From contig NZ_CM001558.1 in assembly GCF_000281895.1 (NCBI RefSeq), positions 2,174,556 through 2,238,555 on the forward strand: a stretch of 64,000 nucleotides of DNA, written 5' to 3'. Below, in pieces: positions 16,801 through 26,441 of the stretch. The translations under genes were made by a program, and so were the position numbers. The stretch's first letter is position 1. Each line of letters starts with the position of its first letter. The notes under the pieces are model-generated. The model saw only the letters and a program-made list of their open reading frames with translations, was not told the origin of the DNA and searched no databases. This stretch comes from Pseudomonas fluorescens Q2-87 (GTDB lineage Bacteria; Pseudomonadota; Gammaproteobacteria; Pseudomonadales; Pseudomonadaceae).

Positions 16801-17970
16801 TCAATAGGCCACCCAGGCGGCATCGTTATTGGCCGATTGCACACAGCGCTCGACCCAGCGCACGCCTTCGACCCCGGCATCTATGCCGGGATAGCGGATT
16901 GCGTCGAGCGCTTTCGTGTCCCCTCTATCGGAGGCATCCATGGCCAAGGCAAACCGGTAATAGAGATTTGCCCACGCTTCGAACAGGCCTTCGGGATGGC
17001 CACCGCCGATGCGATCATCGACCAACGCATTCGGGTGCAAGTAACCCATGCCGCGCTCCAATATTTGCGTGGGTTGGCCTTGGACTTCGAAACTCAGCTG
17101 GTTGGGGCGTTCATCCCACCATTCGATGCTCGCGCGAGAACCGATGACGCGGATTTTCTGACCGTGCATCGACCCTGCATTGACGGCACTCGACCACACC
17201 ATGCCCATCACGCCGCCGTCGTATTCCATCAGCGTGTAAGCGTTATCTTCCAGCGGCGCACGACTGGCGACGAAACTTTGCCGGCTGCACATCAGCCGTT
17301 TGATTTTAAGGTCAGGCAGCATCACCTCTGACAAGTACAGCGGGTGCGTGCCGAGATCGCCCAATACGTAGCTGGGCCCAGCCTGCCGCGGATCGACGCG
17401 CCATTGCGTAGCCGGGTTCTGCGCTTCCACCGGAGCACTATGGAAGCCATGGGCAAACTGCATATGCACCATGCGGATGTCACCCAACTCACCGGCAGCG
17501 ATCATTTCGCGTGCCTGTTCGATCAGTTGATGGCCTGCATAACCGTAGGTCACACCGACGATGCGGTTCTTTTGCATGGCCAGCTCACGCAGGGTTTCGG
17601 CCTGCTCGACGATGAAACACAATGGCTTTTCACACACCACATGCAACCCGGCCTCCAGCGCCGCCTTGGTAATGGTATAATGCGTGCCGTTGGGCGTGGC
17701 GATGGATACCGCTTGGATGCCGTCCGCACGCAGGGCTTCCTGTTCGAACATGCTCAGGTAATCGGCGTAGCAGCGCTCACGGTCGACCCCCAGCTGTTCG
17801 CCAAATTCGCTGCCACGCGCAGGGTCGATGTCGAACGCGCCCGCCACCAGGACGAATGTGTTGTCACGAAGTGCTGCGCAACGGTGGATGTAGCCGATCT
17901 GGCTCTGGCTTCCGCCGCCCACCATGGCCCAGCGGATCGGTCGCGGGATACGTTTGCTGCCGTTGATCAT
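16801..17970 (-). CDS. Gfo/Idh/MocA-family NAD(P)-dependent oxidoreductase
   Basis: A 389-residue oxidoreductase with the Rossmann motif V-G-G-G-S-Q-S-Q-I-G near residue 17 and the family's catalytic C-E-K-P-L near residues 114-118. Family members oxidise a hydroxyl of a sugar or inositol with NAD(P). It lies between two TIM-barrel isomerases with short spacers (61 and 18 bp), so all three form an operon. The exact sugar cannot be deduced and no transporter is in the run. Confidence 0.9.
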   Translation of the reverse strand: MINGSKRIPRPIRWAMVGGGSQSQIGYIHRCAALRDNTFVLVAGAFDIDPARGSEFGEQLGVDRERCYADYLSMFEQEALRADGIQAVSIATPNGTHYTITKAALEAGLHVVCEKPLCFIVEQAETLRELAMQKNRIVGVTYGYAGHQLIEQAREMIAAGELGDIRMVHMQFAHGFHSAPVEAQNPATQWRVDPRQAGPSYVLGDLGTHPLYLSEVMLPDLKIKRLMCSRQSFVASRAPLEDNAYTLMEYDGGVMGMVWSSAVNAGSMHGQKIRVIGSRASIEWWDERPNQLSFEVQGQPTQILERGMGYLHPNALVDDRIGGGHPEGLFEAWANLYYRFALAMDASDRGDTKALDAIRYPGIDAGVEGVRWVERCVQSANNDAAWVAY

Positions 17971-17988
17971 AGGTTTGTTTCCTGTCGG

Positions 17989-18912
17989 TCAGAATCCGAT
18001 GTCTGCAAGGTAGGTGCGACTGGACCTGACATCGTCCAGGCTGCCGTTGGCGTTGCGAGGGTCGCGTTCTTGTTCGACGGTGATGTAACCCTGGTAATCC
18101 AGGCTTCGAACCAGGCGATACAAGTGGGGGTAATCGATCACGCCTCGCCCGATCGGGCACATCACACCTTTGCCACAGGCGTCGAAGAACGTGATGCGTT
18201 CATTCATGACCTGGTCGAACACGGCTTGGTCGATGTCTTTGAAATGGATGTAATCGAGTCGATGGGCATAAGCCTGTAACGAGGCCGCGGGGTCCATACC
18301 GGCGTAATAGAGATGGCCGGTGTCCAGGCACAGCCCGGCGACTTCGTCCGGGATATCCTCGACCAGCCGCGCCAGTTCGTCCGCAAACTCGATATGACCG
18401 CCTGCGTGGGGGTGAATCACGGGGCGAATGCCGTAATCATTCCAAGCGATGTCACAGATGGCGCGGATGTGGCCCATCATCGTTTGCCACGCCGCATCAT
18501 CGAGGCGTTGCGCTTGTTCCGAGTGGCCCGCTGCGTAATCGCGATGCTCATGGCCCCAATCAATGATTACCAGGTAGGGGCCGGCGAAGCGCTGCCCGGG
18601 TTCCTTTTCAATAGCGGGCAACTGCTTGAGCAGTGCGCAGATATCGTGTGCTTGGCGGAGCAAGGAAGGCAGCTTCGCGGGTGTCGTCAGATCATCGAAA
18701 ATTGTTCCCGCGACAACGCGCAGGCAGTTATCGGCAAGGGCAGCGTTGACGACGTCGGCGTCAAGCGGCAAGTAACCATAGGGGCCCAACTCGATACCTT
18801 GATACCCAGCCTCTGCGGCTTCGCCGAGCACGTTGCGCCAGGGCGGCAGGTCAGGATTGTCGACATCGTCGACGCCCCAGCAGCAGGGCGCTGTGGAGAT
18901 ATGAATCGGCAT
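17989..18912 (-). CDS. Sugar phosphate isomerase/epimerase, IolE/MocC-like
   Basis: A 307-residue TIM barrel resembling IolE/MocC, with H-P-H-A-G-G, L-D-T-G-H, Y-I-H-F-K-D and V-E-Q-E-R-D as the likely metal and substrate strands. IolE dehydrates 2-keto-myo-inositol; other members isomerise keto sugars. It is first in the minus-strand operon and divergent from the LacI regulator. With the oxidoreductase this suggests an inositol-like oxidise-then-dehydrate route, which is inference. Confidence 0.85.
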   Translation of the reverse strand: MPIHISTAPCCWGVDDVDNPDLPPWRNVLGEAAEAGYQGIELGPYGYLPLDADVVNAALADNCLRVVAGTIFDDLTTPAKLPSLLRQAHDICALLKQLPAIEKEPGQRFAGPYLVIIDWGHEHRDYAAGHSEQAQRLDDAAWQTMMGHIRAICDIAWNDYGIRPVIHPHAGGHIEFADELARLVEDIPDEVAGLCLDTGHLYYAGMDPAASLQAYAHRLDYIHFKDIDQAVFDQVMNERITFFDACGKGVMCPIGRGVIDYPHLYRLVRSLDYQGYITVEQERDPRNANGSLDDVRSSRTYLADIGF

Positions 18913-19009
18913 GAACGCACTCCGGCTTTGTTGTTATGGATGAGTGTTTAGCGCTGCCTCGATGCTATTTCAGTCGTAAGGATCACGGCTACGGGGGGAT
19001 GGCTAACTG

Positions 19010-19059
19010 TGTCAAAACCCTTCATTATCAAAAAAAGGAATGTCAAAACATGTCAAAAG
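19010..19059. promoter_or_regulatory. TGTCAAAA direct repeats near the lacI-type start
   Basis: TGTCAAAAC occurs at 19010-19018 and 19041-19049, and TGTCAAAAG at 19051-19059, across the start codon of the LacI-family gene. They could be an autoregulatory operator, but are not palindromic as most LacI operators are. Confidence 0.3.
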
Positions 19060-20102
19060 CGCCACGCCGAAAACTCCGTCCAACCATGGCTGATGTCGCT
19101 CGCGAAGCGGGTGTGAGCCTCTCCACGGTGGATCGCGTGCTGAACCTGCGAGCAGACGTGCGCACGGACACGGCGCATCGCATCGCAACGGCTGCGGCGC
19201 GCTTGGGTTTTCATGCCAAAGGCGTGATCGAGCAACGGGTGCTCAACGACAAGCCGACGGTGCGCTTGGGCTTTTTGCTGCAAAAGAGCGGGGTGGCGTT
19301 TTATCAGGGGCTTGCTCAAGCATTGTCGAACGCCGCGACGACGTTCACGCGGGCGCGCATCCGTGTGGTAATCGGTTATCTGGACGATCTTGACCCGGCA
19401 ACGGTGGCTCAGCGCGTGCTGGCGCTGGGGAATCAAGTCGACGGTATCGGCATGGTCGCGGTCGATCATCCGTTGGTGCGTGACGCCATCGGCCGCTTGC
19501 GAGGTGCCGGCGTTCCGGTGGTTGCCCTGATTTCCGAACTGGCAGGGCCCGCCGACGGCTCGTACGTTGGTGTTGATAGTCGGCTGATGGGTCGCACGGC
19601 AGGGTGGTTTGTCAGTCGATTGGTCAGGGCGCCCGGTTCGGCAGCGGTGATGGTCAGCAGCCAGCGTTTCCAATGCCAGGAGCTGTGCGAGCTGAGCTTT
19701 CGCAGTTATCTGTCGAAGCACTCCAGCGATTGGGAATTGCTCGCTTCGCGCCTGACGCTTGAGGATGATGATTTTGCTTATGGCAATGCGCTGGACTTAC
19801 TGAGCGGTGAGCCGGATCTCTCAGCCCTGTACGTGGCGGGCGGCGGCGTCGCCGGGGTGCTGCGTGCTTTGCGGGAGCTCAAGCAACAGGCGATCAGGCT
19901 GCCGGTGGTGGTGTGTCATGACTTGACGCCCCTGACCCGGGACGCGCTGAAAACCGACCTGGTGCAGGCTGTGCTCTCTCACCCGGTGGTAGAAGTGGCG
20001 GAACAGGCGGTGCAAACCCTGGTTGCAGCGGTCTCGGACCCAAACCTTGTCGCGAGGGTGATGTTGCCTATACAGATATCGGTCAGCGAGAGTGTCGACT
20101 GA
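19050..20102 (+). CDS. LacI-family transcriptional regulator
   Basis: A 350-residue regulator. The LacI HTH (T-M-A-D-V-A-R-E-A-G-V-S-L-S-T-V-D-R-V-L) covers residues 12-31 and is followed by a periplasmic-binding-like ligand domain. The V-D-R variant and the domain sequence resemble regulators of inositol or sugar operons. The ATG at 19050 is chosen because AAGGAA lies about ten bases upstream and it leads directly into the HTH. It is divergent from the three-gene catabolic operon and probably represses it in the absence of its sugar. Confidence 0.9.
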   Translation: MSKAPRRKLRPTMADVAREAGVSLSTVDRVLNLRADVRTDTAHRIATAAARLGFHAKGVIEQRVLNDKPTVRLGFLLQKSGVAFYQGLAQALSNAATTFTRARIRVVIGYLDDLDPATVAQRVLALGNQVDGIGMVAVDHPLVRDAIGRLRGAGVPVVALISELAGPADGSYVGVDSRLMGRTAGWFVSRLVRAPGSAAVMVSSQRFQCQELCELSFRSYLSKHSSDWELLASRLTLEDDDFAYGNALDLLSGEPDLSALYVAGGGVAGVLRALRELKQQAIRLPVVVCHDLTPLTRDALKTDLVQAVLSHPVVEVAEQAVQTLVAAVSDPNLVARVMLPIQISVSESVD

Positions 20103-20297
20103 CGGCACGCGATGTTGGGCCGCAATCGCGCTTGTTGGCGTAACCCTATTATTGAATTTATGCTTGCGCTGGATAGGCGGATACACATATACCAACGCCG
20201 CTCACCTGCAGGACATGGAAGGACGACCTGTCCGCGAAGCAGCCTGTTACTGAAATCCGATCTTGATGCCCGCAAAAAAGCGGCTGGAGTACTCTCC

Positions 20298-20768
20298 ATG
20301 CGAGTCCTGTTCATGTGTACGGCCAACAGTTGCCGGAGCGTGCTTTCTGAAGGTTTGTTCAACCATGTGGCGCCCAAGGAAATGACGGCGATAAGTTCGG
20401 GAAGCTTCCCGAGCGGGCGCCTCAATCCACGGGCGATCAGCACCTTGCAATCCCTTGGCGTGGACACTTCGGTGCTCTACAGCAAAGGCTCCGAAAGTTT
20501 CACCGATAACCCACCGGACATCGTGATTACGGTCTGTGACAAGGCCGGAGGCGAACCGTGCCCTGTGTACTTCGGATCTGCAATAAAGACTCACTGGGGC
20601 TTATCCGATCCCTCCGAAGTGGACGGTAGCGACGAGGAAATACAAGCGGCATTTGACGCTACGGTCGCCAAGATCCGCCAACGATTCGCCGCGTTTTTTA
20701 CGCTCGATCCAAGCTCCCTGAGCGCGATTGAACTCAAGCAGGCGTTGGACCGGATAGGAGACATGTGA
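20298..20768 (+). CDS. arsC: Arsenate reductase, LMW phosphatase-like (ArsC, thioredoxin type)
   Basis: A 156-residue low-molecular-weight phosphatase-fold protein with the P-loop C-T-A-N-S-C-R (Cys7, Cys12, Arg13) and later cysteines in [13 protein letters not shown], the layout of thioredoxin-coupled ArsC. It reduces arsenate to arsenite. GGAG precedes the ATG at 20298. The stop shares bases with the arsH start (TGATG), so they are coupled. No arsR or arsB is next to it, which is unusual. Confidence 0.9.
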   Translation: MRVLFMCTANSCRSVLSEGLFNHVAPKEMTAISSGSFPSGRLNPRAISTLQSLGVDTSVLYSKGSESFTDNPPDIVITVCDKAGGEPCPVYFGSAIKTHWGLSDPSEVDGSDEEIQAAFDATVAKIRQRFAAFFTLDPSSLSAIELKQALDRIGDM

Positions 20769-21502
20769 TGAACGAGTCCAATAGCGACGAGCTTAATGAT
20801 TTTCCAAACCTCGATCGGGCCCTGCTGGATGTCCCGACCCTCGAGAAGCTTTCCGGGCGAGAAGTGCCGGCGCATAAACCCCGCATACTTTTGCTGTATG
20901 GATCCACCCGTGAACGCTCCTTCAGCCAGTTGCTGACGCGAGAGGCTGCGCGCCTCCTGGAGCTCATGGGTGCCGAAACGGCGATCTTCGATCCTAGTGG
21001 ACTGCCGCTGCCAGATGACGCGCCTATCGATCATCCCAAGGTGCAGGAACTGCGTGACTTGGTGATGTGGTCAGAGGGGCAGGTCTGGTGCTCGCCGGAA
21101 CGCCATGGCGCCATGTCGGCAGTGTTCAAGGCGCAGATCGATTGGATTCCCCTGGCGCTTGGAGCGGTTCGTCCTTCCCAAGGCAAAACCTTGGCGGTGA
21201 TGCAAGTTTGTGGCGGCTCGCAATCATTCAACACGGTCAACCAGCTTCGTGTGCTTGGGCGCTGGATGCGCATGGTCACGATACCCAATCAGTCATCCGT
21301 GCCAAAAGCGTTTCTTGAGTTCGACGAAGCCGGGCGCATGAAACCTTCGTCCTATTACGACCGGGTTGTCGATGTCATGGAGGAGCTGATGAAGTTCACG
21401 TTATTGGTGCGGGGCAGGGAAGACTATTTGGTGGATCGTTACTCCGAACGCAAGGAAAGCGCTGAAGCGCTTTCCAAGCGAGTCAATCAAAGGTCCATTT
21501 AA
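20768..21502 (+). CDS. arsH: ArsH NADPH-dependent FMN oxidoreductase
   Basis: A 244-residue flavoprotein. The FMN phosphate loop [13 protein letters not shown] begins near residue 42, and S-P-E-R-H-G-A-M-S follows. ArsH oxidises trivalent organoarsenicals and reduces quinones or azo compounds. The ATG at 20768 overlaps the arsC stop; a GTG one codon earlier is less likely. The 3' end overlaps the convergent acetyltransferase by four bases. Confidence 0.93.
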   Translation: MNESNSDELNDFPNLDRALLDVPTLEKLSGREVPAHKPRILLLYGSTRERSFSQLLTREAARLLELMGAETAIFDPSGLPLPDDAPIDHPKVQELRDLVMWSEGQVWCSPERHGAMSAVFKAQIDWIPLALGAVRPSQGKTLAVMQVCGGSQSFNTVNQLRVLGRWMRMVTIPNQSSVPKAFLEFDEAGRMKPSSYYDRVVDVMEELMKFTLLVRGREDYLVDRYSERKESAEALSKRVNQRSI

Positions 21503-21942
21503 GCGATGCGCTTGGTCATGTAACTCGCCGTGGCGGGACACAGGCTGCGGAACTCAAGAGTGCCCTGAATGGCAGAAGGCGCAGCAGCCCGGTCACGATG
21601 TTCAAAACCGTGACGCTCGAAGAATGGAGCGGCAGTATTGGTCAAGAGGTGCAACGACTTGACCCCGTGACCCACCAGTAGCGCTTCCACTGATTTGAGC
21701 GCTTCTGAGCCGAGGCCTCCGCCTCGATGGGAGGGGAATATCAAAAACGAACGCAACAGGCGATCAGCAGTGGAACCCTCCACACCGACATAGCCCACCG
21801 GTTGATCGTCCTGATGAAACGCAAAGAAATGGCGCTCAGGCTCGTGGAGATCGGCATAGGGTAATCCTTCGGCCCGGAGCGACTCCATTAGCGAGTCGAG
21901 GTTGCCCAGTGGTGAAACTTTCAAGTGTTGAGCGATAGACAT
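21499..21942 (-). CDS. GNAT acetyltransferase, ArsN2-like
   Basis: A 147-residue GNAT protein with the acetyl-CoA loop H-R-G-G-G-L-G near residues 71-77 and the C-terminal signature F-F-E-R-H-G-F, then [10 protein letters not shown], found in ArsN2-type proteins of ars operons. ArsN enzymes are linked to resistance to organic arsenicals by N-acetylation (shown for ArsN1 and arsinothricin, from memory). It is convergent with arsH, supporting an arsenic role. The assignment to ArsN2 is by motif memory only. Confidence 0.75.
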   Translation of the reverse strand: MSIAQHLKVSPLGNLDSLMESLRAEGLPYADLHEPERHFFAFHQDDQPVGYVGVEGSTADRLLRSFLIFPSHRGGGLGSEALKSVEALLVGHGVKSLHLLTNTAAPFFERHGFEHRDRAAAPSAIQGTLEFRSLCPATASYMTKRIA

Positions 21943-22094
21943 GAAAAATCCCTTAAGCCAAGTGATGGTTGACAGTCCAATGGCTGGTTTCGTGGAGGAT
22001 GAATTGTGGTGGTAGTTCCAAGGCAGACTCCGTGTCCTGGTGCGTTGAGGACCATTGCTTTAGCGGTGTGGCATTTTCCAGCGAGTGCCAGCTT

Positions 22095-22138
22095 GGGACT
22101 GCTTCGCAGTCCAGCGGGAGCAAGCTCCCTCGCCACGG
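22095..22138. repeat. REP element (GTGGCGAGGGAGC family)
   Basis: A single copy, with GACTGCTTCGCAGTC hairpin followed by CAGCGGGAGCAAGCTCCCTC, sits a few bases from the 3' end of the LysR gene. It matches the copies at 15612 and 60670. Confidence 0.75.
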
Positions 22139-22145
22139 GGTGCAA

Positions 22146-23012
22146 CTATCCTTCGAATTGGGCCTGCAACATCGCTAGAAATGCCTCTCTGGCGGGGTGC
22201 CGGCCAGCGTTTTCATGCCAATAGAATAAGTTGTCCATGCCCGTCAGCCCAGGGAAGTCGTAGCCTTTCCAGCCAGCTCCCTGACGGTATTGCTCATAGA
22301 TCCCACGGGGCACCAGCGAAACGCCTGCACCAGCACTGACGCAGCCGACTATGGCGCCATAGCTGGCGATGCTGATGATCGGTTGGGCTTGGTCATGGCG
22401 TAATAACCACTGTTCCAATGCCAAGCGGTATGGGCAGCCCGTGGGCCACATGAAGATCGCCTTGCCTTGCAGGTCTGCCGCGTTGCGCAAGGGGCCGTGG
22501 GATTCGGAGGCGATGAGTACCAGCTCTTCGCGGTACATCACGGCGCGCTTGAGTCCGGGGCGTTCCACGTCCACCGCTACGATCACGCCATCGAGCCGGT
22601 GATGCTGGGTATCGTCCAGTAACTGTGCCCACGTTCCGGTGCTCAGTTCCAATGTCACTTGCGGGTACTGCGCGTGGTATTTGGCCAGCAGCTGGGGCAG
22701 GCGCCCCGTGGCGCTGGATTCGATGGCGCCGATGCGCAGTGGCCCGTTCGGCGTGCCGGCCGGGCTTACCGCACGGCGGGCTTCTTCCGTCAGGCCGAGG
22801 ATTTTCGTCGCGTATCCCAGAAGCACCTCACCTGCAGGGCTCACCCGCAAACCGCGACCTTCGCGGAAAAACAATGGTGCGCCGAGTTCCCGTTCCAGGG
22901 ATTTGAGCCGTGCGGTGATGTTGGAAGGCACGCAATGCAGCACTTCGGCGGCACGGGCGATGCTGCCGGTGTCGCAGACGGTCTTGAGCATGCGCAGTTG
23001 GGACAGTTCCAT
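22146..23012 (-). CDS. LysR-family transcriptional regulator
   Basis: A 288-residue LysR protein with HTH around residues 16-37 (G-S-I-A-R-A-A-E-V-L-H-C-V-P-S-N-I-T). The effector domain follows from about residue 90. It is divergent from the EamA exporter gene, separated by about 105 bp, so it probably controls that exporter. The downstream REP element may mark its transcript end. Confidence 0.88.
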   Translation of the reverse strand: MELSQLRMLKTVCDTGSIARAAEVLHCVPSNITARLKSLERELGAPLFFREGRGLRVSPAGEVLLGYATKILGLTEEARRAVSPAGTPNGPLRIGAIESSATGRLPQLLAKYHAQYPQVTLELSTGTWAQLLDDTQHHRLDGVIVAVDVERPGLKRAVMYREELVLIASESHGPLRNAADLQGKAIFMWPTGCPYRLALEQWLLRHDQAQPIISIASYGAIVGCVSAGAGVSLVPRGIYEQYRQGAGWKGYDFPGLTGMDNLFYWHENAGRHPAREAFLAMLQAQFEG

Positions 23013-23117
23013 GGCTCATCCAAAGTGAATGGTTGGCTGAGTTTAAGTCACTTGTATTGATGATGGGTGGTTTCGATACTTCGGGCATCGACAGAGGGTC
23101 AACGCGCCGGAGCCCGA

Positions 23118-24041
23118 ATGGATAACCGCTGTGAGACGCTGGAACGCTTGAGCAACCCCAGTAGGTTCAAGGTAAAGATTATTCTGGTGACGTTGTTCGT
23201 GATTCTTTGCTGGGCCTATTCGCCGATTGGTATTCGCATCGGCTTGCAGGCTTATGAACCCGGTCAACTGGCGTTGATGCGGTTCCTCATCGCCTCGGTG
23301 TTCATGGCCTTCGTTGCAATGGTGAAGGGCATTTCCCGCCCGCGTCCCAAGGACCTGCCGATGCTGGCTATCTTGGGCCTGTTCGCCGTGAGCCTGCACC
23401 ACATCGCCCTCAATTACGGCCAGCGGGGCGTCAGTGCCGGTGCGGCCAGTGTGCTGGCCCAGTCCACGCCTTTGTTCAGCACGCTGCTGGCGCATTTTGT
23501 CTTCAAGGACAGAGTCGGCGGTTGGCAATGGGCCTGCGTACTGTGTGGTTTGCTGGGCGCTGGCGTGGTCGTCGCGGGGGATCGGGGCTTGGGTGAGGTG
23601 GATATCCATGGGATGTTGATCCTGTTGGCGGCGCTGTCCTGGAGCGTGTATTTCGCTTTGCACAAGCACCACTCCCATCGCTACGACGGGTTGACCATGG
23701 TTTGCTACACCGTCTGGTCGGGCACGATCCTGTTGTTGGTCTTCGCGCCGGGGCTGTTGGGCGCGGCGCGGGAGGCTTCGGTTTCGGTGGCCCTGGCGGT
23801 GCTGATCCTGGGCATTTTTCCCAGCGCGCTGGCGTACCTAGCCTGGGCTTATGTGCTGGCACACAGCAACGTGAGCCGGGCGTCCCTGGCGCTTTACCTG
23901 ATACCGCCCACCGCGATGGTGATGGCCTCATGGGTCCTTGAGGAACGTCCGTCGAGGATGGTCATGGTTGGGGCAGTGGTGGTGTTGATGAGCGTGCTTG
24001 CGTTGAATCTTGAACCGGCGAGCAGGACAAAAGCCGGCTGA
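23118..24041 (+). CDS. EamA/DMT-family transporter
   Basis: A 307-residue protein with ten hydrophobic segments in two EamA repeats (L-C-W-A-Y-S-P-I-G-I-R-I near residue 30; S-A-L-A-Y-L-A-W-A in the second half). DMT members export amino acids, metabolites or drugs. The ATG at 23118 has GGAG five bases upstream; an upstream GTG would add 17 residues without a ribosome site. Confidence 0.88.
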   Translation: MDNRCETLERLSNPSRFKVKIILVTLFVILCWAYSPIGIRIGLQAYEPGQLALMRFLIASVFMAFVAMVKGISRPRPKDLPMLAILGLFAVSLHHIALNYGQRGVSAGAASVLAQSTPLFSTLLAHFVFKDRVGGWQWACVLCGLLGAGVVVAGDRGLGEVDIHGMLILLAALSWSVYFALHKHHSHRYDGLTMVCYTVWSGTILLLVFAPGLLGAAREASVSVALAVLILGIFPSALAYLAWAYVLAHSNVSRASLALYLIPPTAMVMASWVLEERPSRMVMVGAVVVLMSVLALNLEPASRTKAG

Positions 24042-24058
24042 TTCTGTGAGGCCCAGCT

Positions 24059-24601
24059 TTATTTCTTGACCTGATAATCCTGCCCCCAGACGCGCACAGT
24101 ATTGATTTTCTCGTTCAACCCTTCGAACACGAACTTCTGCCGCACTGCCGTCTTCGGCGGGATGGTGATTTCATCAGGGTTTTCAAACCCTGCCAGCCGG
24201 TTGGCGTAACCCGCCTGGTCGATGGCGAGCAGGGCGCCCGTCTGGCCGAGGTTGATCAGGCGCAGTTGCGTGTCGGTGCTGTTCTTGAAGCCGAGGGTGA
24301 CGCTGAAGGTGTCGTCAACCGGCTCCAGCTTCAGTACTTCAATGGCGACGTGGTCTTTCAGTTGCTCGTTGGAGGAAATGATCGCGGCGCCATCGGTGCC
24401 CTGGACCGACTCGCGGCCGTCGAGCACGCCTTCACTGACGCCGCCCAGCAGGTTCTTGCCGGCGGTGATGAACGTCGAGACGGCGGCCTTGGTGGAATCC
24501 TTGATGAGGCTGCCGTCCGTTGGCTCACCTTCGGCCAGGCACAGCGAGCTGAGCAGGAGGCTGGAGACGAATAGGGTGGAGCGTGACGGCAGAAAGGTCA
24601 T
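24059..24601 (-). CDS. Secreted hypothetical protein
   Basis: A 180-residue protein with a signal peptide (hydrophobic L-F-V-S-S-L-L-L-S-S-L-C-L-A, cleavage likely after residue 23). The mature part has a beta-rich region (residues 90-180) with a conserved-looking V-T-L-G-F-K-N-S-T-D-T-Q. I do not recognise the family. AAGGA precedes the ATG at 24601. It stands alone between the DMT transporter and the two-component genes. Confidence 0.7.
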   Translation of the reverse strand: MTFLPSRSTLFVSSLLLSSLCLAEGEPTDGSLIKDSTKAAVSTFITAGKNLLGGVSEGVLDGRESVQGTDGAAIISSNEQLKDHVAIEVLKLEPVDDTFSVTLGFKNSTDTQLRLINLGQTGALLAIDQAGYANRLAGFENPDEITIPPKTAVRQKFVFEGLNEKINTVRVWGQDYQVKK

Positions 24602-24681
24602 ACCTGGATCCTTAAGGGTGGCCTGCAATATCGCCCATCAGCAGGGCGAACGGCATCATAGCCGTGATCGGCGACCACTTG

Positions 24682-25323
24682 CTATGAGCCGCCGGCATCC
24701 TTGAGTTTTTCCGACATCTTGACCAGCGCCGCCAGCGAATCGGCATTCATCTTGCGCATCAGCGACCCGCGCCGCACTTTCACGGTCACCTCGCTCAAAC
24801 CCAGCTGGGCGGCAACCTGTTTGTTCAACAGGCCCGAGACGACCAGGGCCATCACCTCGCGCTCGCCGTCAGTGAGCGCGTCATGACGGCATTTCAATTC
24901 GTCCATCAGCGCCGCCGCCTTGCGTCTTTCCCGGTCATGGTTCAGGCCCTGGCCGATGGCATCGAGCAGGTCCTGTTCGCGGAACGGCTTGGTCAAGAAC
25001 TCCAGTGCCCCGGCCTTCATGGCTTTGACCGACATGGGAATGTCGCCATGGGCAGTGATGAATACAACGGGAATCTGGATGTCCAGGTGGGTCATTTTCT
25101 GCTGGAAATCCAGGCCGCTGAGGCCCGGCATGCGCACATCAAGGATCAGGCACGCGGGGGCGTCCGGGCGCGTAGCGTCCATGAACTCGCGGGCCGAACC
25201 GAACGCCATGCTCGCCAGGCCCACAGAAGCCAGGAGGTCTTGCAGCGATGCGCGCACCGAGCTGTCATCGTCGACGATGTAGATCATCGCTTCGGCAGGG
25301 CTCTGAACCTCGGTTTTATTCAT
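24682..25323 (-). CDS. FixJ/NarL-type response regulator
   Basis: A 213-residue regulator. An N-terminal receiver (Y-I-V-D-D-D near 15-20; phosphoacceptor in L-I-L-D-V-R-M-P-G near 62) is followed by a C-terminal LuxR HTH (L-T-D-G-E-R-E-V-M then L-S-E-V-T-V-K-V-R). The start codon lies inside the end of the kinase gene, an 8-bp overlap, so the pair is translated together. It is last in the ABC transporter operon and probably regulates it. Confidence 0.9.
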   Translation of the reverse strand: MNKTEVQSPAEAMIYIVDDDSSVRASLQDLLASVGLASMAFGSAREFMDATRPDAPACLILDVRMPGLSGLDFQQKMTHLDIQIPVVFITAHGDIPMSVKAMKAGALEFLTKPFREQDLLDAIGQGLNHDRERRKAAALMDELKCRHDALTDGEREVMALVVSGLLNKQVAAQLGLSEVTVKVRRGSLMRKMNADSLAALVKMSEKLKDAGGS

Positions 25324-26368
25324 CGGGCTCCCGTGTAACGGCCGGCAGGGTGAAGTGGAAGGTCGAGCCGGATCGCGGATCGCTTGAGGCCCAGATACGC
25401 CCGTCGTGGGCTTCGATGATGGAACGGCTGATCGCCAGGCCCATGCCCATGCCGTCCTGTTTGGTGCTGTAGAAAGCATCGAACACCCGCTCACGGTCGC
25501 CGGCGGACAAACCGCCGCCCTGGTCCGACACTGAAAACAGCAATCGATCAGGTGATTCGAGCGCGACTTGCACCGTCAGTACGCGGCGCTCGATATCGAC
25601 CTGGCGCATGGCGTCGACCGAGTTCATCGCCAGGTTGAGCAGCACCTGCTGGATCTGCACTTCATCCGCCAGCACCGGCGGCAACCCGTCCTCGACCTGA
25701 ACGTGTAATGTGATGTCCTGCTCGTTCAGTTCCCCCGCCAGCAATCGCAGTGCGGCATTGACCGTGTCAGCCACGTTCAGCCATTGCTTGGTGGGTGCCT
25801 GATGCCTGGCCATGCCGCGCAATCGGGCGATGATTTCGCTGGCGCGGTGGGTGTCGGCAACGATCCGCTCCACCGCTTGGCGGGCCTTGGGCAGGTTCGG
25901 TGGTTCGGTGGCCATCCAGCGCAGGCAGGCTCCGCCGCTGGTGGCCACCGCAGCCAGTGGCTGGTTGACTTCGTGGGCAATGGAAGCGGCGAGCTCGCCC
26001 AGCATGTTGATCCGGGTGATGTGGGCCAGGTGCGCGCGGGTTTGATGCACGGTGCGGATGGCGGTCGACAGACGCAGTGCCAGATAAGTCGTTCCAGCGA
26101 TGGCCGCGAGGCTGATCAACACGTTGATCAGCCCGGCTTCGGTGTCGCCGAAACGCGTGAATCGATAGCTCAGGATCGTCAAGAGCATGCAGATGGCCGA
26201 GACGCCGGCCACCGCCCGTGCGGGCAGGATCCTCACGGCGATCAGCACCACCACGATCTGGAACACCCCCACCGCGATTTCCAGATCGGTAACGGTGTCT
26301 ATCGCGGCGATGCCCAGGGCAAGCCCCAGCAAAAGCGCCACACGGAGCGCCAACGGGGTGCTCCTCAT
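25316..26368 (-). CDS. Membrane sensor histidine kinase (FixL-like transmitter)
   Basis: A 350-residue kinase with about four to five membrane segments in the first 115 residues and almost no periplasmic loop. The DHp box is A-A-S-I-A-H-E-V-N-Q-P-L near residue 142. The HATPase domain has N-L-A-M-N-S-V-D-A and G-M-G-M-G-L-A-I-S-R. There is no PAS or other soluble sensor, so it may sense membrane state or the neighbouring transporter. The chosen start is ATG at 26368; the frame is open further upstream into the ATPase gene. Confidence 0.88.
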   Translation of the reverse strand: MRSTPLALRVALLLGLALGIAAIDTVTDLEIAVGVFQIVVVLIAVRILPARAVAGVSAICMLLTILSYRFTRFGDTEAGLINVLISLAAIAGTTYLALRLSTAIRTVHQTRAHLAHITRINMLGELAASIAHEVNQPLAAVATSGGACLRWMATEPPNLPKARQAVERIVADTHRASEIIARLRGMARHQAPTKQWLNVADTVNAALRLLAGELNEQDITLHVQVEDGLPPVLADEVQIQQVLLNLAMNSVDAMRQVDIERRVLTVQVALESPDRLLFSVSDQGGGLSAGDRERVFDAFYSTKQDGMGMGLAISRSIIEAHDGRIWASSDPRSGSTFHFTLPAVTREPDE

Positions 26369-26441
26369 CGAATCTTCATCCGCATCGCTCCAACGCCAGG
26401 CCCTCGATCCAAGCAGTCTATACCGGGGCAGGTGAATCGCC

